Of a DNA stretch of 47,050 nt, positions 1-7,239 are shown piece after piece. Source of the stretch: Chitinophagaceae bacterium (GTDB lineage: Bacteria; Bacteroidota; Bacteroidia; Chitinophagales; Chitinophagaceae); assembly GCA_018335935.1 (NCBI GenBank), contig JAGXRG010000002.1, forward strand, positions 1 to 47,050. The letters run 5' to 3'. Position numbers and translations under genes: made by a program. Every line of letters begins with the position of its first letter. Within the stretch, counting starts at the first letter, position 1. The notes beneath the pieces are model-generated. The model did no database searches. It saw only the letters and a list, made by a program, of their open reading frames with translations, and was not told where the DNA came from.

Positions 1-1
1 C

Positions 2-1255
2 ACCCCAGATGACCCACAATCTTTAGCACAACAATTACTCAACGGTATTAATACCAGTTTTGCTTATCAGCAAGGTCAAAAAGGTTTAGACTTGGTATCA
101 CAATATAGTGATGGTTGGTTCAATGGCTTATTAAGTTTTTTAGATAGTCATCAAGGAGAAATGGCGAACTCCGATAATACATTAGCACATTTAAATTGGA
201 TGATGTTAGATGGCGAGAACCTAGAACTGGTACAGGAAAATAGTGGCTTTGTTAAAGTACCTATGATAGATGTAGGCGAGGGAAAAGTGTTATTACAAGC
301 CGAGGATGGAGAAGATATAGAAATCACAAGAAGTGGTTATATTTACATTTTCGTTAGCAATAGTGCTAATGTACCCATGAGGTTCGATGATTTGTTTATT
401 GAAAGAACACGAAGTGCTTTGCTTGAAGAAACACATTACTACCCGTTCGGACTTATAATGAGTGGAATAAGTTCTAAAGCTGAAAGTACACTTGCTAATA
501 AATACAAATACAACGGTAAAGAAGAACAACGCCAAGAGTTTAGCGATGGTAGTGGGTTAGAGTGGTTAGATTATGGACATCGTATGTATGATGGTCAGTT
601 GGGTAGATTTTTTACACAAGACAGGTTAGCTGACAGTTTTCCCATCTTCTCACCATACCTATATGCAGGTAATAATCCCATCTCTTTTGTAGATGTCATG
701 GGAGATAGTGCATGGTCTGTAACAAGAGACTGGAATGAAGATGATGCAGCTGCATTTGCATCATTTATTCAAACTAAAATCAAAGATTATGAAGGGAAGA
801 AGCTTGATTGTGCAGATCTTGCTGTAGCGTTGCTGGTTGATTATGCCAGTGCAAATGGCTTGTCCTTGCAACTAACTACAACTAATGGCAAGAAAACTTT
901 TGACTCTAACTCTGATGATTTTACAAGTACCAAACAATTTAAGAGTTCAGCACAGCAAGGAATTTTTGCAAAAGATATTTCTGCAAATACAAATACCGTA
1001 GATAAGAAAGATGCACAAGCTGGTGACATGGTTCTTTTGACAAAACCAGCGAACCATATAGTAATATATGACCAAGTAAATCCAAAAAAGACTGTAGCCT
1101 ATGGAAATTTAGCTGGAAGGAATCCATTGCCAGTTGTTATAGGAAGATGGGATTGGACAAATATTACTCAAGATAACAATGGTACTGTATATAAGTACAA
1201 TCCTGATACGAAGCATGCCCATCGTTGGAAGGTCTTACAGAGGAAACAACCATAA
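2..1255 (+). CDS. RHS-repeat protein C-terminus with NlpC/P60-like toxin domain (5' partial)
   Basis: The reading frame is open to the left edge of the window, so this is the 3' end of a longer RHS gene. The first in-frame start-like codon is a TTG at 92, but residues upstream are coding-like. Numbered from that TTG, the RHS-associated core spans about residues 115-205: a YYPFG motif, [29 protein letters not shown] and NNPISFVD. The C-terminal 180 residues differ completely from the other RHS tips here. They look like a papain-fold NlpC/P60-type hydrolase, with DCADLA giving a candidate catalytic Cys240 and a GDMVLL...NHIVIY block giving His322. In this superfamily such enzymes cut peptide bonds in peptidoglycan; that target is inference. 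The next gene, 12 bp downstream, is the probable immunity gene. This appears to be the active tip of the locus, with the orphan cassettes behind it. The export route is unknown and no type IX C-terminal signal is visible. Confidence 0.85.
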   Translation, partial: TPDDPQSLAQQLLNGINTSFAYQQGQKGLDLVSQYSDGWFNGLLSFLDSHQGEMANSDNTLAHLNWMMLDGENLELVQENSGFVKVPMIDVGEGKVLLQAEDGEDIEITRSGYIYIFVSNSANVPMRFDDLFIERTRSALLEETHYYPFGLIMSGISSKAESTLANKYKYNGKEEQRQEFSDGSGLEWLDYGHRMYDGQLGRFFTQDRLADSFPIFSPYLYAGNNPISFVDVMGDSAWSVTRDWNEDDAAAFASFIQTKIKDYEGKKLDCADLAVALLVDYASANGLSLQLTTTNGKKTFDSNSDDFTSTKQFKSSAQQGIFAKDISANTNTVDKKDAQAGDMVLLTKPANHIVIYDQVNPKKTVAYGNLAGRNPLPVVIGRWDWTNITQDNNGTVYKYNPDTKHAHRWKVLQRKQP

Positions 1256-1267
1256 CGACTCAAATCC

Positions 1268-1810
1268 ATGATAATGACAAAGATACTTTTAATAATATTG
1301 TTTCCTTATTTCCTTTACGGTCAAACAAATTATATACAAATCAACGGCTATAGTGACCAGCGAGTCATTGAAAAAATTAAAGGAGAAAATAGAGGGAATA
1401 GAAAATTTCTGATTTATCAACCCTATTCTGATTCTTTGTTTACCAGCATGTTGATTATGCAAAATGTTGACAGTGATTCATTCTGGCTAATAAGCAATGA
1501 TTCTATACTAAAAAAGGGAAGCATAAAATCAAAGAAAATCTTTTGCTACAAAGCTTTTTTAAAGACTGGAGCTACTAAGAGGGAAGACAAGCTAAAGTTT
1601 GTGCCACCGCTCATTGGAGGTAAAGAGACCGCATTGGTAATATATGAAGACCCTCTACGTAGATTTTACTTTGAGTATGGCAAGAATATTACAGGTTATT
1701 TTCCTGATGCTACAAGAGAAAAGTTCAGAAAAGAGTGGCTTTCTATAATTGAGTCGGAACTCAATAAGATTTTGGAAGACCCAGCTCTACGAACCATGTT
1801 GCTTCGCTAG
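1268..1810 (+). CDS. Putative exported immunity protein for the NlpC/P60-like toxin
   Basis: No family recognised. The 180-residue product starts with a hydrophobic signal peptide of about 18 residues (ILLIILFPYFLYGQ), which predicts periplasmic location. It lies 12 bp behind the RHS toxin gene, the usual position for a cognate immunity gene, and a periplasmic product fits a toxin that would attack peptidoglycan. The start at 1268 (ATGATAATG) could also be the second ATG two codons later. The last residues (PALRTMLLR) and the stop codon are encoded by the junction repeat that lies between cassettes, so the gene's 3' end has been fused to the shared element. The function as immunity is inferred from position and signal peptide only. 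Confidence 0.65.
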   Translation: MIMTKILLIILFPYFLYGQTNYIQINGYSDQRVIEKIKGENRGNRKFLIYQPYSDSLFTSMLIMQNVDSDSFWLISNDSILKKGSIKSKKIFCYKAFLKTGATKREDKLKFVPPLIGGKETALVIYEDPLRRFYFEYGKNITGYFPDATREKFRKEWLSIIESELNKILEDPALRTMLLR

Positions 1811-1930
1811 TTTTATTATCTTGGCTTTGCCAATAAAAATATTTATAAATAACATTACAAAAACCTGTATTTTAGTTTACAAATGTTCTTTGAAAAGTGG
1901 TTACATTAAAAGTCGTTCGGACTTACAATG
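1780..1930 (+). repeat. Inter-cassette junction element, copy J1
   Basis: First of three related junctions (others at 4879-5044 and 6539-6690 on the - strand). Shared parts in order are: CCAGCTCTACGAA, a TGCTTCGCTAG block, TTTTATTAT, GGCTTTGCCAATAAA, an AT-rich stretch, TTTACAAATGTTCTTTGAA, and TTAAAAGTCGTTCGGACTTA directly before the orphan ATG. This copy has a TTGGC-ttt-GCCAA mini-palindrome. The end of the element (CGTTCGGACTTA) matches codons of the PFGL motif in the RHS core at about 443-454, so the element marks where RHS homology begins. Confidence 0.85.
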
Positions 1931-2836
1931 AGTGGGATTAGTAGTAAGGCTGAAAGCACACTTGCCAATAAATATAAATCCAACGGTGGAACAGAATTGG
2001 AGAGTAAAGAATTTAGTGATGGAAGTGGACTAGATTGGTTAGCTACTGATTTTAGAAGCTATGACCCACAGATAGGACGTTTTCATCAAATAGACTTTCT
2101 TGCAACACTTTCTTTAAATCAATCACCTTTTGCATTTGTAAATAATAATCCTATCAACTTCATTGATCCTTTAGGGTTAGACACTTTGAAACTAAACGAC
2201 GATGGGTCTATGCCTACAACAAGAGCTGATGGTTCGAACTTACAGGATGTGGATGTTATTTTAGGTGAAAATGGGCAAGTAGCAAATTACTATAATGGTG
2301 AAAGTTGGCAAGCTCCTGAGGTTTTAGAGGAGGTCGTGGTATCAAATAATTCTCCAGTAAATATCCAGTATGGTGCAAATGCTAATCAAAGAGCCGTTAC
2401 TGAACATTCTTTGGCTATTCTAAGAGATATTATGAAGGAATCATTCAATCCTACTATAACTATTACAAGTACTCAGCGAACCCCACAAGATCAAGCAAGA
2501 GCCATGTATAACAATATAATTAGTCGAGGTGTTCAATATAACTTAAACTTATATGGTGCTAATGGAGATAGGGTTGTAAATGTAGCAGCAAATAGAAGAA
2601 GGCAAGGGAAAACCCGAGAGGAGATATTATCTGCAATGGCAGCAGAAATAAGGCGAATTGGACCAGGTCGAGTCTCTCGACATTGCGGTGATCCAAATGT
2701 ATTGAATGTACTTGATATATCACCAAGTTCATTACTGAATAGAAGGGCATTTGTACGAGAAATTAGAGAAAGAGGAATATTTTTGTTGCAACCACCTGCG
2801 GATCCAGCGTATCATTTAGAAATACCACAACTATAA
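1928..2836 (+). CDS. Orphan RHS tip with M15-like zinc peptidase toxin domain
   Basis: The 302-residue product begins inside the RHS core: [17 protein letters not shown] here equals the segment after PFGLI in the full-length gene at 2-1255. Residues 1-85 are RHS core, ending in NNNPINFIDPLG. The C-terminal 150 residues resemble a peptidase M15/VanY-type D-Ala-D-Ala metallopeptidase: ITSTQRTPQDQARA, then VSRHCGDPNVLNVLDI (candidate ligands His252 and Asp263), and AYHLEIPQ at the end (His296). The His-Asp spacing is wider than in classical M15 enzymes, so it is M15-like rather than a firm member. A lipoprotein gene follows after 10 bp. As an orphan cassette it has no RHS body, and no clear ribosome binding site precedes the ATG, so it may be silent until recombined behind a body. 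Cell-wall targeting is inference. Confidence 0.8.
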   Translation: MSGISSKAESTLANKYKSNGGTELESKEFSDGSGLDWLATDFRSYDPQIGRFHQIDFLATLSLNQSPFAFVNNNPINFIDPLGLDTLKLNDDGSMPTTRADGSNLQDVDVILGENGQVANYYNGESWQAPEVLEEVVVSNNSPVNIQYGANANQRAVTEHSLAILRDIMKESFNPTITITSTQRTPQDQARAMYNNIISRGVQYNLNLYGANGDRVVNVAANRRRQGKTREEILSAMAAEIRRIGPGRVSRHCGDPNVLNVLDISPSSLLNRRAFVREIRERGIFLLQPPADPAYHLEIPQL

Positions 2837-2846
2837 AGAAAAAAAT

Positions 2847-3260
2847 ATGATGAAAAATATAATCCGTTTTTGTTCGATTATATTAATATTATCGGCTTGT
2901 AATAATGCTGAAGATTTAACTGAAAGTAAGGATGCTGTAATTAATAAACATATAGACACCGTTCAAGAAAAGATAGCCACTGTACTAAATTCACAGATTA
3001 ATCAAGACACATCTTTAGCCAATAGAATATTAGGAATATGGGCATTAATTGGACAAGATAACGCTTCTTTTGACATACAGAAGAATAAAATTTATTACCC
3101 TGAGTACTCTAAATCTTACAAGTACCAAATGAAAAAAAATAGTCTTACAATAAAGTATGATGATTATATTGATAGTTTTTTAGTGGAGACTAAAGGAAGT
3201 GATACTCTTATTTTAATTGCGGAGGACGAAAAGCAGGTTTACTACCGATTTAAAAGATAA
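2847..3260 (+). CDS. Putative lipoprotein immunity protein for the M15-like toxin
   Basis: The 137-residue product has a lipoprotein signal: MMKNIIRFCSIILILSAC, with the lipobox LSAC giving Cys18. The mature part carries a helical stretch (about 20-65) and a small beta-rich C-terminal half (GIWALIG... YYRFKR) reminiscent of small lipocalin-like or META-like lipoproteins, but no family is certain. It starts 10 bp behind the orphan M15-like tip and is the last + strand gene before the convergence point. Periplasmic lipoprotein location fits protection against a peptidoglycan-cutting enzyme. The immunity role is inferred from position. Confidence 0.6.
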   Translation: MMKNIIRFCSIILILSACNNAEDLTESKDAVINKHIDTVQEKIATVLNSQINQDTSLANRILGIWALIGQDNASFDIQKNKIYYPEYSKSYKYQMKKNSLTIKYDDYIDSFLVETKGSDTLILIAEDEKQVYYRFKR

Positions 3261-3400
3261 TAATCAAGTCTCAAATGGTTCATAATTTGCTTCTTATTAA
3301 CCCAGCTCTTTCGCCGTTTTTGGTGTTCATTTCACCAACAACGGCAAGATTGCAAGGCGAACTAACCACTGCTACATTGTTGTCTTACTAAACTCTTATT
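3261..3400. other. Convergence spacer between + and - toxin cassette arms, with stem-loop
   Basis: This spacer separates the stop codons of two convergent immunity genes. It keeps only the first bases of the junction element (AACCCAGCTCT at 3299-3309) and then diverges into a stem-loop at 3313-3345: arms GCCGTTTTTGGTG and CACCAACAACGGC pair over 13 positions with one mismatch around a 7-nt loop. There is no T-run on either side, so a classic terminator is not obvious. The rest of the spacer shows no coding potential. Confidence 0.6.
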
Positions 3401-3946
3401 TTAGTTAAAGATAAAAGCTGGTATCAACCCTACATAAATGCTATCCATTCCCTTTTCATACATACCCACGTATATAAAGTTTGAACCGGATAATGTTTTT
3501 CCTTTTTCGTTAGCCAATGCTTCCAGTTCTGTAAAGCGGTGCTCATTTAAATATTTTATAATTGTGACATCACTGTCTATAGGGTAACTATACTTTTCAA
3601 CTTCTTTACTTAAAAAAAGGGTTTTATAAAACAATTTTGAAGTATCGTTGATTATCATTTCACCATAACTGGATTTTCCTCCTTCAAAACTTACCATGTC
3701 TAAAATAATAAATCTATTAATTTTTGAAGTGTCTGTCTCTACTCCAAACAAAAGAGCAGCTTTTTCTCTTATTGCATAAATACGACTATCATACGACTGA
3801 TATGAAGAACCTGCTTTTATTCTTGCTTCTTTTTGATGCTTTTTATTGATTATTTCAATCACAGATTTATTACTCTTACCTACTTGCAATTTATGACTAC
3901 AAGAGATTAAAAGACTTACTCCGAATATTATTTCTATCACTCTCAT
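3401..3946 (-). CDS. Putative lipoprotein immunity protein for metallopeptidase toxin C
   Basis: The 181-residue product begins with a lipoprotein signal, MRVIEIIFGVSLLISC, with a LISC lipobox (Cys16) followed by SHK. The mature region (MVSFEGGKSSYGEMIIND... YIKYLNEHRFTELEAL) is not recognised. It lies 5 bp behind the orphan tip at 3952-4881 on the same strand, so the two are almost certainly co-transcribed. Cassette position and predicted periplasmic lipoprotein location support an immunity role; there is no direct evidence for the interaction. Confidence 0.6.
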   Translation of the reverse strand: MRVIEIIFGVSLLISCSHKLQVGKSNKSVIEIINKKHQKEARIKAGSSYQSYDSRIYAIREKAALLFGVETDTSKINRFIILDMVSFEGGKSSYGEMIINDTSKLFYKTLFLSKEVEKYSYPIDSDVTIIKYLNEHRFTELEALANEKGKTLSGSNFIYVGMYEKGMDSIYVGLIPAFIFN

Positions 3947-3951
3947 AGGGG

Positions 3952-4881
3952 TTAGGATTTTGGCTTTCTATAAATATAACGATTATCATTGGGAATGTGC
4001 TTAGGAAAACTGTTCCCGACTGGGGTAGAATTGCCAGCTGGGTAATAAAGACTACGAGATTTATTATCTAATATTCTTGTTTCCGATACAGGTGTGCCAT
4101 CCCCATCTTGAGAGTAGTGAGTACGAAGAGGTATGCCTTGTTGTGCTCTAATATTATTTTCTACATGTGTAGCGTATATTTCAGATTGGGACAATTTCCG
4201 GTCGCCTGATTCGGTAGGTATAGTAACCCAATTGCCAAACTTAACTCCTTGTGCATTAGCAAGACCATGTGACATCTCATGCCCCAATGTTACACTAAAT
4301 GGCAATTTTTGGCTTCCTTTTTCTGTAGGAACTGATTGATCTGCACTAGAGTTCACATATAAGGTGTTTCTATCTGTAACATTATTTCCTGAGTATGAAC
4401 GTATCTCAATATTATCACTTCCAGTTGCTGCATCTCCAATAAATTTAGCTCCAAATTCTCCACCTGTTCGTATTTCATCTAATGCTGCACTTATTTGTCC
4501 TGCAAACTCATTATCTCCTGAATATAAATTACCATCAGTACCAACTAATCCCCATTTATCGCCTACTTGTCCATAATAATAGTTTTGAAATGCCCTGGTT
4601 TCTGCATTCACCATTATCTGAACAAAAATGCTATCACCGTTTACATCAATATTATTAATAGGATTGTTTGCACCATATTGATAAGGACTAAAAGCATAAT
4701 ATTTTTCAGCAAATCTATCTTGTGTAAAAAATCTTCCAATTTGCTGGTCATACATTCTTGCTCCATAATCCAACCACTCTAAACCACTGCCATCAGAGAA
4801 CTCATGTTTTTGTTCTTCCTTGCCATTGTATTTATATTTGTTCGTTAAGGTGTATGCTGCTTTAGAACTTATGCCACTCAT
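3952..4881 (-). CDS. Orphan RHS tip with M91-like HExxH metallopeptidase toxin domain
   Basis: 309 residues. Residues 1-82 are RHS core ([54 protein letters not shown]). The toxin part has a zinc-binding [10 protein letters not shown] (HExxH at 201-205) and a downstream [21 protein letters not shown], with Glu234 as candidate third ligand and an ENxxR...GxPxR pattern typical of M91 (NleD-like) effector peptidases. Family assignment rests on these motifs alone. The core ends with the IDVNGDS boundary where toxin sequences diverge. Start: the ATG lies directly after the junction element at 4882-5044. Like the other orphan tips it lacks an RHS body. Its lipoprotein partner follows after 5 bp. 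Confidence 0.8.
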   Translation of the reverse strand: MSGISSKAAYTLTNKYKYNGKEEQKHEFSDGSGLEWLDYGARMYDQQIGRFFTQDRFAEKYYAFSPYQYGANNPINNIDVNGDSIFVQIMVNAETRAFQNYYYGQVGDKWGLVGTDGNLYSGDNEFAGQISAALDEIRTGGEFGAKFIGDAATGSDNIEIRSYSGNNVTDRNTLYVNSSADQSVPTEKGSQKLPFSVTLGHEMSHGLANAQGVKFGNWVTIPTESGDRKLSQSEIYATHVENNIRAQQGIPLRTHYSQDGDGTPVSETRILDNKSRSLYYPAGNSTPVGNSFPKHIPNDNRYIYRKPKS

Positions 4882-5044
4882 TATAAGTCCGAACGACTTT
4901 TAATTTTAGAATTTTTTAATTACTTTTTCAAAGAACATTTGTAAATTAAAAATACAATTTATTGTAATGTGATATTAAAATTAATTTATTGGCAAAGCCA
5001 TAAGAATAAAACTAGCGAAGCAAAATGATTCGTAGGGCTGGGGG
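4879..5044 (-). repeat. Inter-cassette junction element, copy J2
   Basis: Second junction copy, read on the - strand between the immunity stop codon at 5045-5047 and the orphan ATG at 4881. It contains CCCAGCCCTACGAATCA, TTTTGCTTCGCTAGTTTTATT, TGGCTTTGCCAATAAA, TTTACAAATGTTCTTTGAAA and AAAAGTCGTTCGGACTTATA in the same order as J1. CGAATCA and TGCTTCG form a 7-bp hairpin with one mismatch, followed by a T-rich tract, so it may also act as a weak terminator for the upstream immunity gene. Confidence 0.85.
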
Positions 5045-5614
5045 CTAATGTTGTTTATTTATCATTACATCGATTTTTTTAAAATTTATAGTAGCCTCAT
5101 AATCATCATCAGCTCTAACATACTTATTCAAAAAAAAATAATATGAGATTGAATTGAACTCATTTAATGTTAAATCACCATCAATTAAAGTGTATAAATC
5201 TCCATTAAAAACACAATATCTTTCAATAAGCCCTTTGATTCCTTGTTCATGATAAAGTCGTTTTATATTCGGCTCAATCACAAAACTTCGGGAAAAATAT
5301 AAATATATTTTAGGATTCTTTGTTTCAAGCTTAATCTTCTGATTCAAAGCCTTAAATAAAAAATTAGAAAATTTTATATACTGGTTTTTATACGAGGTTT
5401 TGTAAACATTTCGCAAATTCTCAAAGTTGGATTCATATATACTATCATTATTTCCAATCACATAGACAGATGTAAAGCTAATACCATCAGGAGGTGGTTC
5501 AATTAAAGTCAGTTGAGATATCTTTTCCAATAAAGGTAGATCAAAGTGGCCTTTTTGTTGAGGTGAAGTACAATGACAAAAAAACAATAATCCAATCAAT
5601 ATTACCTTCTTCAT
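5045..5614 (-). CDS. Putative lipoprotein immunity protein for metallopeptidase toxin D
   Basis: The 189-residue product starts MKKVILIGLLFFCHC, a lipoprotein-type signal (Cys13 or Cys15, followed by TSPQQ). The mature protein contains IYLYFSRSF, a short helical middle and an acidic stretch (YVRADDDYEATINFKK) and is not recognised. It follows the orphan tip at 5618-6541 with a 3-bp gap on the same strand. Its stop codon abuts junction J2, so the cassette order is tip, toxin, immunity, junction, next tip. Immunity is inferred from this repeated organisation. Confidence 0.6.
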   Translation of the reverse strand: MKKVILIGLLFFCHCTSPQQKGHFDLPLLEKISQLTLIEPPPDGISFTSVYVIGNNDSIYESNFENLRNVYKTSYKNQYIKFSNFLFKALNQKIKLETKNPKIYLYFSRSFVIEPNIKRLYHEQGIKGLIERYCVFNGDLYTLIDGDLTLNEFNSISYYFFLNKYVRADDDYEATINFKKIDVMINKQH

Positions 5615-5617
5615 TTG

Positions 5618-6541
5618 CTAATTATTTTTTTTGGGTTTATTGATAATTTCTCCATTAGGTCCGATTTGCCCTCCACTATCCAACTTTGGCATTTTATTAT
5701 TAGGAGGGTTGTTTAATAATTTAGGGTCAATTATTCTGCCGTATTTCGCTCGATGCTTCAATTTTTCTATATCACGTGCTAAGTTTTCTAAAAAAACAGC
5801 CCTTATCTCTGCTGGATTATTTTGGTCATTTACTTTAGTATCATCACCCATATTCCCAATATCATAGTCGTATTGATGCCTCATTTCATGTACAACTGTA
5901 GTTAAATCAGATATGCCTATGCCATCAAAGTCATCGCCTCTTTTCTTGTCTAAATTAAATGTAGTTTGGGTGCTTATTATGACTTCCTCATGTTTTGTAG
6001 GATCATTTTTGTTTGGTACAAGTTTCCAATGTTTATCAACATTATTTCTTGAACCTTCTTCAACGTAATGCTTAAGACTTGAATTTTCTAAATGATGCAA
6101 TATTCCTTTAAGCTTTTTATTGTTTGAGTTTTCAATTTTACGATAGGCTGATAAGACCCGGTAAATTGTCTTACTTAACGACTCTTTACTTGGGTCATAT
6201 CTTTGTCCATTCGCATGCCAAAAATTACCTCCTCTATAAGTTAATTGCTCTTGAACACTTCCATCAGAATTTCTAACTAAGAAGATTATTTCTTTACCAT
6301 CAGGGTCAATAGCATTGATTGGATTATTTGCGGTATAATTATATTGAGAAAGTGTAAAATATTTACTTGCTAGTGGGTCAGTGACCATCCACCTTCCTAT
6401 CTGGTTATCATACATTCTCGCTCCATAATCTAACCATTCAAGACCACTGCCATCACTAAATTCATGTTTTTGTTCTTCCTTGCCATTGTATTTATATTTA
6501 TTGGCAAGTGTACTTTCTGCTTTAGAACTTATCCCACTCAT
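5618..6541 (-). CDS. Orphan RHS tip with HExxH metallopeptidase toxin domain
   Basis: 307 residues. Residues 1-82 are RHS core nearly identical to the tip at 3952-4881 ([26 protein letters not shown]), ending [11 protein letters not shown]. The toxin part carries [12 protein letters not shown] (HExxH at 218-222) and [15 protein letters not shown] with Glu245 as candidate third zinc ligand. This HExxH plus AExxA/EN layout is similar to, but clearly diverged from, the metallopeptidase of the neighbouring cassette; both look M91-like. The C-terminus is Pro/Asn/Lys-rich. The ATG sits right after junction J3. A lipoprotein gene follows after 3 bp. Substrate unknown; periplasmic action is suggested by the exported partner. 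Confidence 0.8.
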   Translation of the reverse strand: MSGISSKAESTLANKYKYNGKEEQKHEFSDGSGLEWLDYGARMYDNQIGRWMVTDPLASKYFTLSQYNYTANNPINAIDPDGKEIIFLVRNSDGSVQEQLTYRGGNFWHANGQRYDPSKESLSKTIYRVLSAYRKIENSNNKKLKGILHHLENSSLKHYVEEGSRNNVDKHWKLVPNKNDPTKHEEVIISTQTTFNLDKKRGDDFDGIGISDLTTVVHEMRHQYDYDIGNMGDDTKVNDQNNPAEIRAVFLENLARDIEKLKHRAKYGRIIDPKLLNNPPNNKMPKLDSGGQIGPNGEIINKPKKNN

Positions 6542-6690
6542 TGTAAGTCCGAACGACTTTTAATGCAACCACTTTTTCAAAGAACATTTGTAAACTAAAG
6601 ATACTATTTATTTTAATGTGATTTTTTATTTTTTTATTGGCAAAGGCAGAATAATAAAACTAGCGAAGCAAAATGCTTCGTAGAACTGAG
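6539..6690 (-). repeat. Inter-cassette junction element, copy J3
   Basis: Third junction copy, between the immunity stop at 6691-6693 and the orphan ATG at 6541. It contains the best hairpin of the three: CGAAGCA-TTT-TGCTTCG at 6664-6680, a perfect 7-bp stem followed (on the - strand) by CTAGTTTTATTATT, which resembles an intrinsic terminator. It then carries CTTTGCCAATAAA, TTTACAAATGTTCTTTGAAA, GTGGTTGCATTAAAAGTCG and TTCGGACTTACAATG, in the same order as J1 and J2. Confidence 0.85.
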
Positions 6691-7239
6691 CTAATTAGGA
6701 TTTATTAAATAAAGTTTATTAAAACTTGTTAATTTTGACCCTCGATATTCTATAATCATTAAGTGATTCTGCAAACCTAAATTTGGTCTTGAGGTTGCTT
6801 TTTTATTCCAATTTCGAAATTTCAAATTATCCCACTTCCAAAAATTAGGTTTAAAAATCCAACTTTTTGAAACTGCTTTAATAGAATCAATAATATCAGT
6901 CCAAACTGCATCATCAATTTTAAAATCATTTCCAACTCCAAGTATGGGACTATAGCTTTCATAAATAATTTTACCAGCGGTATCTATTTGAAAAAAACAC
7001 GTAATATAAATATTGTTGAATCCTGAATTTTCATCAAGAACTTTTTCGAAAAATAAATTACTTATTTTAGGCTTAACAAATTTTTGAAATACTTTTTTTT
7101 GAGATGAAAAATTAATTTCAGATTGCGAGTAACTTAACTCTATTAATATAAAGTTTAAAAAAAAGAAAGAAAAAATATACAAATTGATATTTTTCTTGAT
7201 TATATTATAAAGTTTTAAGCTGTTCTTGAGTTTTTTCAT
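6691..7239 (-). CDS. Putative exported immunity protein behind the broken RHS body
   Basis: 182 residues. A Lys-rich N-terminus is followed by a hydrophobic signal segment (about residues 19-37, IFSFFFLNFILIELSYS). The mature part has an IDTAGKIIYES...KSWIFKPNFW pattern that faintly resembles the TonB C-terminal domain fold, but the match is weak. The start overlaps the 3' end of the RHS remnant (7205-7987) by 35 bp, a typical translationally coupled position for an immunity gene, and its stop abuts junction J3. Its cognate toxin appears mostly deleted, so it may be an orphan immunity gene. Confidence 0.55.
   Translation of the reverse strand: MKKLKNSLKLYNIIKKNINLYIFSFFFLNFILIELSYSQSEINFSSQKKVFQKFVKPKISNLFFEKVLDENSGFNNIYITCFFQIDTAGKIIYESYSPILGVGNDFKIDDAVWTDIIDSIKAVSKSWIFKPNFWKWDNLKFRNWNKKATSRPNLGLQNHLMIIEYRGSKLTSFNKLYLINPN

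Noticed and set aside
3313..3400. Possible integron attC site
   Set aside because: The stem-loop lacks the conserved GTTRRRY and RYYYAAC boxes, and no integrase is present.
4133..4782. Three + strand frames opposite the orphan metallopeptidase tip
   Set aside because: They are antisense to a gene with clear HExxH and RHS-core motifs; codon pattern favours the - strand.
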